Assembly: GCA_038057515.1 (NCBI GenBank) | Contig: JBBUDB010000034.1 | Span: 1-35,155, forward strand | Direction of reading: 5' to 3' | Origin: DATJQA01 sp038057515 | GTDB lineage: Bacteria > Patescibacteriota > Minisyncoccia > UBA6257 > 2-01-FULL-56-20 | Length of the DNA: 35,155 nt | Part shown: positions 13,975 through 21,572 of the stretch, in pieces | Numbering within the stretch: the stretch's first letter is position 1 | How the letters are laid out: every line of letters starts with the position of its first letter | Program-made: the position numbers and the translations under genes | Notes under the pieces: generated by a model | What the model was told of the DNA's origin: nothing | The model's input: the letters and a program-made list of their open reading frames with translations, nothing else | Databases searched by the model: none

Positions 13975-16353
13975 CTACGTCCGGAGCCGCCGGTAAATGT
14001 CGTCTTCGACCGCCTGGCGGTCCGCGCCGTAGCGCGCCCTGGAACGTTCACGAAGCATCTCCACGCGCTCGTCGCCGCCTTTCGCCCACGATTCGGTGCC
14101 GATCTTGATATTGAACGGCCGCGAGGTTTCGCCGCGGATAAGAATTTTCGCGTAGGCGTTTAGGTTGTCGATGCCGACGAGGTCGTTCTCGTCGAAGACA
14201 GGCGCGAACTGCTTCACGAGAAACTCGGCATCGGGCACGCCCACGCGGAAGACAATTTGCGAGCCCACGTTACCGAAGACCGAATCACGGATCTTCTCGG
14301 CAAGCTGGGCGATAAACTGGTGAGCCATGGTGAGGTTCAGGGCATATTTTCTGGCCTCGGAAAGGATCGTGGAAATAGAGTCGGTGGTGAAGTTCTGGAA
14401 CTCGTCGATGTAGAGCGAGAAGTCGCGGCGCGCCCGCGCATCGGCGATGTCGACGCGCGAGAGGGCCGCCATAAGGATCTTCCCGGTCACGATCATGCCC
14501 AAGAGTCCGGCGTTCAAGTCGCCGATACGACCCTTCGAGAGATTGACGAGGATAATCTTCCCCTCATCCATCGCGGCCCGGAAATTGAAGGCGGATTTAG
14601 GTTGGCCAATGATCGGCCGCATATAATCGTTCGCGATGAAATTATTGAACTTCGAGGTGATGTAGGGCGTCATATTGGCAAGCGAGGCCTCGCCGCCGGC
14701 CTTGGCCGCCTCTTTTGTCCAGAAATCCACCACGACCGGGTTTGCGATGCGCTCAAGCTTGCGTTTACGGAATTCCGGGTCGGTGAAGACGCGCGGAATC
14801 TCGATAAGCGTGGCGGGTTCGTTGGGCATGTCCTCCATGAGAAGCAAGAGCGCGTTCCGCATGTACTGCTCGAACATCGGGCCCATTGATTCCGGCGGAA
14901 AGAGTTTGTTGAAGATGCTCTGCATTTCGTTCACGATGAACGTTTTTTCTTCGGGATGGTCGGCGTTATAGTCGAGCATGTTGAGACCGACGGGATGAGC
15001 CAGGTCGCTGGGGTCGAAAAGAATGACATCGTCGGCCCGTTTATCGGGAATATGCCGGAGGGCGTTCTCGACAAGCTCGCCGTGCGGGTCGATAACGGCA
15101 ATGCCCTTGCCACGCTCAATGTCGGCGAGAATCATGTTGCCCAAAAGCGTCGACTTGCCGGTGCCCGTTTGACCAACGATGTAGATGTGCCGCCGCCGGT
15201 CATCGTCGGTGATGTAGATCGGCTTGTGTTCACCACGGAACGAGCTTTCGCCAAGACGGGTGCCCTCCCCGATAAGGTTCGGCGGTGGCGGCGCCTCCTT
15301 TGATTTTAGCCACTTCACCCGCGGCGTCTCCGTGGTCGAGATCGGCAAATGGAAGAAACTTGCAATCTCTTCGGCGGAAAGTGTCATCGCCTTGCCGGAG
15401 TCGAAATTGCGGAAGGAAAAATTATAGATCAGCCCTTTCGGATTTTTGGGTTTCACGACGCGGAATTCGTTCCGCCGCGGGGCGCCGAACTGCGTGAAGC
15501 CGGCCGCCAGGCCCTCAAGAAGATCGTTCGCCTGGAAGGGCGTTGGCGCCGAAGCGATAAGGCGCACGTTCACGGCAAAAAGCGGCTTGGCCACCTTGGC
15601 GGTTAGCGCTTTTATGGCATCTTCGTCGGCCGGCTCACGCTCCATTTTTTTCTCCTTCGCCTCTTCTTTCGTATCTGGATGAAGCGCTTTCCCAACGATT
15701 CCCCAGTCGAAACTTCCGCCGCCCAAGACCTTTTCCAGGGACTCACCCTTCCTCAAAGATTCGAGATACTTCATGATCGTCTTCTTCGCCTTGGGCGCCG
15801 GACGAACTATTATTTGGAGTGCCGCACCCTCGCCGATCTCGTTGATCTTCGCAAAGGCGCCCACGATCGGCGCGAAGGTATCGCTCTCGATTTCCAGGTA
15901 GGTTCGAATGGGCAGAGCAAACGCTTTTTTCTCCGTAAGGTATGCCGCAAGAGATGCGCCCTGCGCATTAAAGATATTAAAGTCGTCGCCCGCGGACTCC
16001 ACGCTCGCCCCGCCCCACAAACCCTGAACCTGCTTGGCTGCCACTTCGGCATAACGCCGCGGCACCGAGAGGAAGAAATGGATCTCCTCGCCGACATGCG
16101 GCACGACGACCTCAAAAATGATTGGCGCCTTGATGCTCGAGAGATTCGACAAGAGCTGTTCGGTCATGGCGATCTCGGACTTGAAATCCGACTTTTTTTC
16201 GCCGACAACATTCTGCCGCGGTACTTTTATCAAAAAGAGCGCCTGCGCGAGTGAGCGTGCGAGCGCCCGGCGGCGCAGAAATTTAACGAGTGTGTAAAAA
16301 CCGATGCCTAGGGCAGCGCCAGCAATGATCCCGGAGATAAAATTCCACGTCAT
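13975..16353 (-). CDS. TraD/VirD4-like DNA-translocating ATPase with N-terminal membrane anchor
   Basis: 792 residues. One transmembrane helix (about 4-24) precedes a 350-residue N-terminal region and a RecA-like motor. Walker A is GQTGTGKST (394-402); AVIDPHGELVENALRHIP and DDVILFDPSD follow; FSLYIDEFQNFTTDSIST is the Walker B/TraG motif; and LTMAHQFIAQL is the sensor region. This arrangement is the type IV secretion DNA-binding-domain family that is widespread in CPR genomes, often without a full conjugation locus. It probably moves DNA across the membrane, in uptake or transfer, but no relaxase, VirB4 or pilus gene is seen here. It overlaps the upstream small gene by 1 bp (TAATG), so translation is coupled. 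Confidence 0.88.
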   Translation of the reverse strand: MTWNFISGIIAGAALGIGFYTLVKFLRRRALARSLAQALFLIKVPRQNVVGEKKSDFKSEIAMTEQLLSNLSSIKAPIIFEVVVPHVGEEIHFFLSVPRRYAEVAAKQVQGLWGGASVESAGDDFNIFNAQGASLAAYLTEKKAFALPIRTYLEIESDTFAPIVGAFAKINEIGEGAALQIIVRPAPKAKKTIMKYLESLRKGESLEKVLGGGSFDWGIVGKALHPDTKEEAKEKKMEREPADEDAIKALTAKVAKPLFAVNVRLIASAPTPFQANDLLEGLAAGFTQFGAPRRNEFRVVKPKNPKGLIYNFSFRNFDSGKAMTLSAEEIASFFHLPISTTETPRVKWLKSKEAPPPPNLIGEGTRLGESSFRGEHKPIYITDDDRRRHIYIVGQTGTGKSTLLGNMILADIERGKGIAVIDPHGELVENALRHIPDKRADDVILFDPSDLAHPVGLNMLDYNADHPEEKTFIVNEMQSIFNKLFPPESMGPMFEQYMRNALLLLMEDMPNEPATLIEIPRVFTDPEFRKRKLERIANPVVVDFWTKEAAKAGGEASLANMTPYITSKFNNFIANDYMRPIIGQPKSAFNFRAAMDEGKIILVNLSKGRIGDLNAGLLGMIVTGKILMAALSRVDIADARARRDFSLYIDEFQNFTTDSISTILSEARKYALNLTMAHQFIAQLAEKIRDSVFGNVGSQIVFRVGVPDAEFLVKQFAPVFDENDLVGIDNLNAYAKILIRGETSRPFNIKIGTESWAKGGDERVEMLRERSRARYGADRQAVEDDIYRRLRT

Positions 16354-16757
16354 TATTCCACAATCCCTCGTTTCTTCAGTTCCGGATATAGTTTCCCGGC
16401 CAGCGCATCGTGAAAGGCGTCGAGTACGAACGGATTTGACTTCGCCGCGGCGGCGCTGGCTTTGGCGAGGCCATCGCGAAACGCCGACTCAAGCAAAGTT
16501 TCGATCTCAAGTTTCGTCTCTGCTGTGGCATTTTTCGCATAATCGGGCAGTGGATTCTGAAAGACGTTCGTCTGCGCCGCCGCTGGCTTATCATCCGTCG
16601 GCGCGGGCGCAATGGCCCGGATCGCCTCGCGGACTTTTTCGTGGCCCGAAAGTCCTTGCATCTCGGGGTGGTCGCGACGCTCCTTGAGCTCCACCGAAAG
16701 ACGCTCGATATCGGCCTCAAGAGCGGCTTCAAAATTCGGGGTAATGGGTTCAGGCAT
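16353..16757 (-). CDS. hypothetical protein coupled to the TraD-like ATPase
   Basis: 134 residues from the ATG at 16757 (MPEPITPNFEAALEADIERL). The protein is soluble, acidic and helical, with an N-terminal amphipathic segment and an alanine-rich middle. No family is recognised. Its stop overlaps the ATPase start in TAATG, so the two are probably made in fixed proportion and may act together. The start lies only 24 bp from that of the divergent glycosyltransferase gene, and a TATACA -10 nine bases before the ATG would give a leader of at most 2-3 nt. Confidence 0.7.
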   Translation of the reverse strand: MPEPITPNFEAALEADIERLSVELKERRDHPEMQGLSGHEKVREAIRAIAPAPTDDKPAAAQTNVFQNPLPDYAKNATAETKLEIETLLESAFRDGLAKASAAAAKSNPFVLDAFHDALAGKLYPELKKRGIVE

Positions 16758-16766
16758 GAGTGTTAA

Positions 16767-16774
16767 TGTATAAT
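16767..16774. promoter_or_regulatory. overlapping divergent -10 boxes
   Basis: TATAAT (16769-16774, plus) lies seven bases before the glycosyltransferase ATG at 16782, and TATACA on the minus strand (16772-16767) lies nine bases before the ATG at 16757. The two -10 boxes share four base pairs, so polymerases at the two promoters should exclude each other. Both transcripts would be leaderless or nearly so. Confidence 0.5.
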
Positions 16775-16781
16775 GAACGGC

Positions 16782-18302
16782 ATGACCACACGCAACACGG
16801 CGCTCGCCGTCCTTGGTATCCTCATTATAGCAATCTTCCTTCGGACCTACCATCTTTCGTCGCTGCCGCCGGGACTTTATCCCGATGAGGCGATGAACGG
16901 GAATAACGCGCTTGAAGTGCTTGGCAGCGGTGATTTCTCCACCGAAGGCGGACCAGCCTCCGGCTGGAAGGTTTACTACCCCGAGAATAACGGCCGCGAG
17001 GGGCTCTTTATGAACATCCAGGCCGTCTTTCTCGCGACATTCCTCAAGATGACCGGCGGCGACCCGGAACCCTGGATGCTCCGCTTTGCGAGCACCGTCT
17101 TCGGCTCCTTCACCGTTTTAGGACTCTATTTTCTCGGCCGCGAACTTTTCGGCCGGAAGGCGGGACTGGCGGCCTCGTTCTTCCTCGCCACGAGCTTTTG
17201 GCACATCATGTTCTCGCGCATCGGCTTCCGCGCCATCATGGCCCCGTTCTTTCTCGTTTGGGCTAGCTTCTTTCTTATCCGCGCTATTCGTCTCGGCGCC
17301 CTGCCGCGACGCCAGCTAGTATTTGCCGCCATCGGCGGCCTCGCTTTCGGTCTGGGATTTTATTCGTACATCGCCTATCGCGTTTCTCCGCTTCTTTTGC
17401 TCATCGTAGTTCCATTTTTTTGGCGGGAACGGAGATTCTGGAAAACTGCGGGGGTGTTCACCGTCGTCGCGTTCTTTGTCGCTCTGCCGATTGGACTCTA
17501 CTATCTAGCAAACCCTGCGGACTTCATGGGCCGCACTACGCAGGTATCCGTATTCGGTTCGCCGACGGTCATGAAGGATCTCGTCTTGAATATCGCGAAA
17601 ACCGCCGGCATGTTCAATATCGCCGGCGACTTCAACTGGCGGCACAACTACGCCGGCCGGCCGGAGCTCTTCTGGCCCGTCGGCCTCCTCTTCCTCGCCG
17701 GACTTGGATACGGTGCGAAACGTCTTTTTGGAGCATTGCGACACTGGACGATATTCGGCACCGACCGAGATGAAAGTTTCGCCTGGAAGTTCACTGGCGC
17801 CTGGTTCGCGCTCGCGGCGCTTCCGGTCGTTATTTCGAACGAGGGACTCCCTCATGCTCTCCGCGCCATCCTCATGATCCCGCCGACCATGATTTTTGCC
17901 GGCGCGGCGGCGGGCGCGATCTACGACCGCTTCGTCCGCGGCCGCTTCAGTATACAAACAGTCGTTTTTGGCATCGCCTTCGCAATCGCCTTTCTCACGG
18001 TCGAGGCCGGAACCGCATATTTTAAGAAGTGGGGTGGCAGTCCGGAGGCGCAAGGTGCTTTCGCCGCAAACTACGTTGAGCTCGGCCGCGAGATCCGCGC
18101 CCTGCCGAAGGAAACACCGAAGTACATCGTCGTGGAGGCGGGCGGCGTCCTCGTTCGCGGCATCCCGATGCCCGCGCAAACGGTGATGTTCATGACCGAC
18201 AGCTTCACTCCGGAAAAACAGCGCGAGAAAAACATCCACTACGTTTTGCCGCCAGATCGCGAATCGATCCCCGCCGGCGCCCGAGTTTTCGAAATCCGAT
18301 AA
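16782..18302 (+). CDS. PMT/ArnT-type membrane glycosyltransferase (GT39/GT83-like)
   Basis: 506 residues from the ATG at 16782, chosen because TATAAT ends seven bases earlier; an in-frame ATG at 16773 lies inside that -10 box. The family signature is the first luminal loop after helix 1: SSLPPGLYPDEAMNGNNALE, with the catalytic D35-E36, and YYPENNGREGLFMN. About ten further hydrophobic helices follow, then a soluble tail. It would transfer a sugar from a polyprenyl-phosphate carrier to a protein or glycan at the outer membrane face. Between GDF and KVYYPENN the chain carries STEGGPASGW, encoded by a decayed palindromic element (16935-16970); relatives as I remember them run GDFKVFYPENN directly. 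Confidence 0.85.
   Translation: MTTRNTALAVLGILIIAIFLRTYHLSSLPPGLYPDEAMNGNNALEVLGSGDFSTEGGPASGWKVYYPENNGREGLFMNIQAVFLATFLKMTGGDPEPWMLRFASTVFGSFTVLGLYFLGRELFGRKAGLAASFFLATSFWHIMFSRIGFRAIMAPFFLVWASFFLIRAIRLGALPRRQLVFAAIGGLAFGLGFYSYIAYRVSPLLLLIVVPFFWRERRFWKTAGVFTVVAFFVALPIGLYYLANPADFMGRTTQVSVFGSPTVMKDLVLNIAKTAGMFNIAGDFNWRHNYAGRPELFWPVGLLFLAGLGYGAKRLFGALRHWTIFGTDRDESFAWKFTGAWFALAALPVVISNEGLPHALRAILMIPPTMIFAGAAAGAIYDRFVRGRFSIQTVVFGIAFAIAFLTVEAGTAYFKKWGGSPEAQGAFAANYVELGREIRALPKETPKYIVVEAGGVLVRGIPMPAQTVMFMTDSFTPEKQREKNIHYVLPPDRESIPAGARVFEIR
16935..16970 (+). repeat. decayed copy of the 36-nt palindromic element, in frame in the glycosyltransferase gene
   Basis: Begins TTCTCCACCGAAGGCGGACC and aligns with the aspS element over its whole length with only a handful of substitutions; CCGAAGGCGGA is identical. 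It is 12 codons in the same phase (FSTEGGPASGWK, residues 52-63) and inserted between conserved residues of the catalytic loop. The palindrome is now imperfect. Confidence 0.7.
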
Positions 18303-18329
18303 ACGCCCCGCAGAGTGTTCTAATCCCAA

Positions 18330-18367
18330 CAACATCCTTATAAACTGGAGTTTGTAAGGATGTTGTA
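18330..18367. repeat. 38-nt inverted repeat between the glycosyltransferase gene and ddl
   Basis: Arms of 18 nt (ACAACATCCTTATAAACT and its complement, one mismatch) with a 2-nt centre. The geometry is the same as at 5544-5581, with unrelated sequence. It lies 28 bp after the stop of the glycosyltransferase gene and just before the ddl promoter region (TATAAA at 18371 and 18383). It lacks a T-run. Confidence 0.8.
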
Positions 18368-18416
18368 AGCTATAAATAAGCTTATAAAGATGACCGGCGG
18401 TAAAAGGAATAAAAAA

Positions 18417-19370
18417 ATGATATCGATTGCCGTCCTCTGTGGCGGCCCGTCTTCCGAACGCGAGGTGTCGCTCGCTTCGGGCCGGAACATCGCCAAGGCA
18501 CTCGATAAAAATAAATACGCCGCTTGCGTTATTGAAGTACCGGCAAATCACAGCCAGATCCTAAAACTCTTCGCCGCGCCGAAAACGTTCGCGAATATCG
18601 ACCTCGCTCTTATCGCGCTCCACGGCGCTTTCGGCGAGGATGGGGTGGTGCAAAATCTTCTCGACCTTCGGGACGTTCCCTATACCGGTTCACCGGCAGT
18701 CGCGAGCGCGCTCGGCATAGATAAGGTAATAACGATGACCGTGGCCCGCGTGAGCGGCCTCCGCGTGCCAGAATTTTTCACTGTTCAAAAACATTCCAAC
18801 ATTCTTGAGAATGTTGGAATGTTGGTACGGAACAAATTCGGTTATCCGTGCGTCGTGAAACCGAACGCCTCTGGCTCTTCGGTCGGCGTCGCCATCGTCC
18901 GCCGGGGACGCGATCTTCGAAAGGCCCTGCGGAACGCCTTCGCCGAAGGCGACACGGCCATCGTCCAGCGCTATATCAAAGGACGAGAACTGACCTGCGG
19001 CATTTTGGGGAATGCCGGCGAGGATCTTCTTGCGCTTCCCCCGATCGAAATCGTCGCCGGAAACGAGTTCTTCGACTACAACGCCAAGTACGCCTCGAAG
19101 AAGACGCAGGAGCTCTGTCCCGCCCCGGTTCGGCCGAGCGTGCGCGAGAACGTAAAGCGCGCCAGCCGCCGTATTCATGAGACGCTCGGTTGCGACGGCC
19201 TCACGCGGTCGGACTTCATCCTCGCTCCCGGCGGGAAACTTTATTTTCTGGAAATTAACACCATCCCCGGCATGACGCCCGCGAGTTTGTGCCCCAAAGA
19301 AGCCGCCGCGCTCGGCTGGAGCTTCGGCGAATTTTTGGACAAAATTATCGCGCTCGCGCTCAAAAAATAG
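18417..19370 (+). CDS. ddl: D-alanine--D-alanine ligase
   Basis: 317 residues. An ATP-grasp ligase that makes D-Ala-D-Ala for the peptidoglycan precursor. N-terminal VLCGGPSSEREVSLASG, then DVPYTGSPAVASALGIDK, VVKPNASGSSVGVAIV, the ELTCGILGN strand, and SDFILAPGGKLYFLEINTIPGMT with the metal ligands E and N. The ATG at 18417 has AAAAGGA (18402-18408) upstream at good distance, while the ATG at 18390 sits almost against a TATAAA, so the later start is preferred. An inverted repeat at 18790-18823 encodes HSNILENVGM, an atypical stretch before the NKFGYPCVVKP strand. It ends just before a terminator shared with rplU. Confidence 0.95.
   Translation: MISIAVLCGGPSSEREVSLASGRNIAKALDKNKYAACVIEVPANHSQILKLFAAPKTFANIDLALIALHGAFGEDGVVQNLLDLRDVPYTGSPAVASALGIDKVITMTVARVSGLRVPEFFTVQKHSNILENVGMLVRNKFGYPCVVKPNASGSSVGVAIVRRGRDLRKALRNAFAEGDTAIVQRYIKGRELTCGILGNAGEDLLALPPIEIVAGNEFFDYNAKYASKKTQELCPAPVRPSVRENVKRASRRIHETLGCDGLTRSDFILAPGGKLYFLEINTIPGMTPASLCPKEAAALGWSFGEFLDKIIALALKK
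18790..18823. repeat. 34-nt inverted repeat inside ddl
   Basis: Two 16-nt arms (AACATTCCAACATTCT and its complement, perfect) with centre TG, lying within codons 125-136. The encoded QKHSNILENVGMLV segment falls in a surface loop before a conserved ATP-grasp strand. Its sequence is unrelated to the aspS-type element, but its build resembles the 38-nt intergenic palindromes. Confidence 0.85.
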
Positions 19371-19400
19371 AGCCGCTAAACAAAACATCGTCCAACAAAA

Positions 19401-19424
19401 AACCCGGTAAGAAACCGGGTTTTC
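19401..19424. terminator. bidirectional terminator between ddl and rplU
   Basis: AACCCGGT, loop AAGAA, ACCGGGTT and TTCG on the plus strand; a run of A (19396-19402) supplies the T-tract on the minus strand. It serves the convergent genes ddl and rplU. Confidence 0.85.
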
Positions 19425-19426
19425 GC

Positions 19427-19732
19427 TTACGCAATTTTCACTTCCGTGAAGTGCTGGCGATGGCCCCGCTTCCTCCGGTAGCGCGTCTTCGAGGCGTACT
19501 TAAAGATTATCACCTTGCGAGCTCGGGCCTGGCGAACGACGGTGGCCTTGACGGTCGCGCCCGGAACGTAGGGCGTGCCCACCTCAATCTTATCGCCCTC
19601 GGCGGTCAAAAGAACCTTGTCAAAAATGACCGTTCCGCCCGCTTCGGCGTCCAGTTTCTCGATCTTTAGCGTATCTCCCTGGGCAATGCGGTATTGCTTG
19701 CCGCCGGTCTCGATAATGGCAAATTTGCTCAT
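19427..19732 (-). CDS. rplU: 50S ribosomal protein L21
   Basis: 101 residues from the ATG at 19732 (MSKFAIIETGGKQYRIAQGD); an ATG three codons upstream (19741) is also possible. The L21 signature is the GGKQYRI start, the LDAEAGGTVIFDKVLL strand pair and the C-terminal KYASKTRYRRKRGHRQHFTE, which contacts 23S rRNA. In most bacteria rpmA (L27) follows in the same operon, but here the gene ends at a terminator, so L27 must be elsewhere. Confidence 0.96.
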   Translation of the reverse strand: MSKFAIIETGGKQYRIAQGDTLKIEKLDAEAGGTVIFDKVLLTAEGDKIEVGTPYVPGATVKATVVRQARARKVIIFKYASKTRYRRKRGHRQHFTEVKIA

Positions 19733-19768
19733 AGTAGTCATATGAAAAGCCCGACGCCTAAGCCGGAC

Positions 19769-20119
19769 CTAATTGACGCTAATGATAGCCGCGAAGGCCA
19801 AAAAAAGCAAGATGGCGATGACTCCCGTCGCCGCCGCGAGAATTCCGGCTAAAAATTGACTCCTCGGTTCGAAGGCGAAGGCGATAAAACCGTTGATAAT
19901 GATGACGGCAAGACCGAAGGCGCCGTAACTTATAAGTTCCGGCACGCCGCCGATCTGATTAATACCCAGTCGGTCATTGAAGTTCAAAATGAGCGGTTGG
20001 CCGATGCCGCGAAGCGCGAAATAGCTCCAGAGGAATCCGCCCACAACAAAAACCGCGCTCACGAAAAAAACGGCGGCGAGAATGCGACGACTTTGGGTCG
20101 CGGGGAAAGGGAGGCGCAT
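19769..20119 (-). CDS. small integral membrane protein, unknown
   Basis: 116 residues with three predicted transmembrane helices (about 13-35, 64-84, 90-114) and a conserved-looking loop, FNDRLGINQIGGVPELISYG, between the first two. No family assigned. It starts 3 bp after the end of galT, so it is co-transcribed with it, and lies upstream of rplU. Loop and helix order suggest a real, lineage-restricted protein rather than a chance frame. Confidence 0.65.
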   Translation of the reverse strand: MRLPFPATQSRRILAAVFFVSAVFVVGGFLWSYFALRGIGQPLILNFNDRLGINQIGGVPELISYGAFGLAVIIINGFIAFAFEPRSQFLAGILAAATGVIAILLFLAFAAIISVN

Positions 20120-20122
20120 GGC

Positions 20123-21121
20123 TTATTCCCACTTCTTGCCCCGGCGCAGAAGGGCGGCGAGTTTGTCGGGGTCAATGACGTTGATGTCGATGCCGGTCGA
20201 GATCTCAAACCCAGCCGGGAGAAGAATCTTCGGGATAACGTCGATGTGCCAGTGATAGTGTTTGTATTTTTCCTGGTTCTTGAGGGGCGCGGTGTGGATG
20301 AAGAAGTTCAGGTCGGGATCGTTCAAATGCTTGCGCATCCGGCGCATCGCTCCCCCAAGGACCGCCACGACCCCTCGAACGTCGGCTCTCGGCGTACGCT
20401 CGAACGATGACTCGTGATGCTTCGGGTAGATGCTCACCTCGAAACGGCTCTTGGGCACGAAGGGCGCGAGTGCGATGGCCCGGTCATTCTCCTCGATGAT
20501 GCGTTTCCCCTCCTTGCGCTCATGCTTCAGGATATCGCAGTGTACACACCGGCGGTACTTCTTGAAGTACCGCGCGGACCCGCCGAGCGAATCGGCCACG
20601 TCCGGCGGAATAATGGGCAAGGAGAGCACCTGATAGTGCGGATGATAGAGCGAAGCGCCAGCAGAGGCCCCCCAGTTGAAGAAGGCGGTCGTGTACTGCA
20701 GGCACGGATCATTCGCGGCCATCCGGTAGCGCCGCTGGAGCGCCTCGAAGATCTCGACGCCGCGCTCCACGGGGAGATCGGCGATGGTCTTAGCGTGGTC
20801 GCGGCTCACGACCAGGTCGTGGTACCCCACGCCGTCGGCGCGGATGTAGGGACCGGTGCGCGTGGGCACGGCGCAGGTCTGGCTATGCCGGAGCGCCGGA
20901 TATTTGTTCGGAATGACCGCGACGCGCCAGTTCTTTCCCGAAGGGACGGTGAAAAATGGCGGCCAATTACCGGACTTTTCTAGGTCCTCGAAGGGGCAGG
21001 TCTTCTTCGGCGTCGGCCGGCGCACCTCGCGTTTCGGCAAGAGCTGTTCCGGGCGCTTGGCGCGCGCGGGGGCGATGATGATCCACTCATGAGAAACTGG
21101 GTCGCGGCGGAATTCGGACAT
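20123..21121 (-). CDS. galT: galactose-1-phosphate uridylyltransferase-like protein (GalT/HIT superfamily)
   Basis: 332 residues. GalT swaps UMP between UDP-glucose and galactose-1-phosphate through a uridylyl-histidine. Typical features are the RRDPVSHEWIIIAPARAKRP start, FFNWGASAGASLYHPHYQVL with the catalytic HPH (160-162) and Q164, and the C-terminal KYHWHIDVIPK. The usual first zinc pair CxxC after KKTCPF is not kept: C42 is followed by PFED, while a CVHC pair occurs at 192-195. The substrate might therefore differ (another hexose-1-phosphate or nucleotide). An upstream spacer with TTAGATATTAGATAT-like repeats separates it from the S23 gene. Confidence 0.85.
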   Translation of the reverse strand: MSEFRRDPVSHEWIIIAPARAKRPEQLLPKREVRRPTPKKTCPFEDLEKSGNWPPFFTVPSGKNWRVAVIPNKYPALRHSQTCAVPTRTGPYIRADGVGYHDLVVSRDHAKTIADLPVERGVEIFEALQRRYRMAANDPCLQYTTAFFNWGASAGASLYHPHYQVLSLPIIPPDVADSLGGSARYFKKYRRCVHCDILKHERKEGKRIIEENDRAIALAPFVPKSRFEVSIYPKHHESSFERTPRADVRGVVAVLGGAMRRMRKHLNDPDLNFFIHTAPLKNQEKYKHYHWHIDVIPKILLPAGFEISTGIDINVIDPDKLAALLRRGKKWE

Positions 21122-21165
21122 GGGGAGAAAAAATTAGATATTAGATATGAGAGATGAGGGACAAC

Positions 21166-21519
21166 CTACCTCATGAGAGTGGCGAGTATTTTCGATATTT
21201 CAACAACCTCTTTTCGAAACTGTTCCCGCAAAGCTTTATCTACGAACTGGAACTCATACAGTATATCAAGCAGAGGGACCAACTCAAAGGCCGAGGCCCT
21301 GGCCATGCGATAGAAGTTCTTTTTATCTTTCTCTGTTACCCTCCCTGACCCTTCCGCAAGATTGAGCGGAATCGACGACGCCGCACCGATCACCTGGTCC
21401 CGTATTCGTCCATACTCTCTCGGCAAGACAATCGCCACCTTGATGAGTTGTAAAGAAAAATCCAAAGCTCGACGATACACCCTGAGATCCTCAAAAATAA
21501 ATCTCTCCTGGTTTTCCAT
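21166..21519 (-). CDS. four-helix bundle protein (23S rRNA intervening-sequence / S23 family)
   Basis: 117 residues from the ATG at 21519, which has an AAGAG sequence 5 bp upstream; a GTG five codons earlier is the alternative. FEDLRVYRRALDFSLQLI, DQVIGAASSIPLNLAEGSGR and the FYRMARASAFELVPLLDIL helix are the classic pattern of this family. These proteins form pentamers of four-helix bundles; some are encoded in intervening sequences of 23S rRNA, while others, as here, stand alone with unknown function. It lies between mrdA and galT, flanked on both sides by spacers with stuttered repeats. Confidence 0.92.
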   Translation of the reverse strand: MENQERFIFEDLRVYRRALDFSLQLIKVAIVLPREYGRIRDQVIGAASSIPLNLAEGSGRVTEKDKKNFYRMARASAFELVPLLDILYEFQFVDKALREQFRKEVVEISKILATLMR

Positions 21520-21572
21520 AGTAACTCTTGCCACGCAGATACCCCAACTCCTAATTTCTCATCTCTATTCTC

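Noticed and set aside
20552..20573. 22-nt inverted repeat in galT (GCGGTACTTC, TT, complement)
   Set aside because: The encoded RYFKKYRRC fits the family at normal length, so it does not look like an insertion; possibly chance or codon bias.
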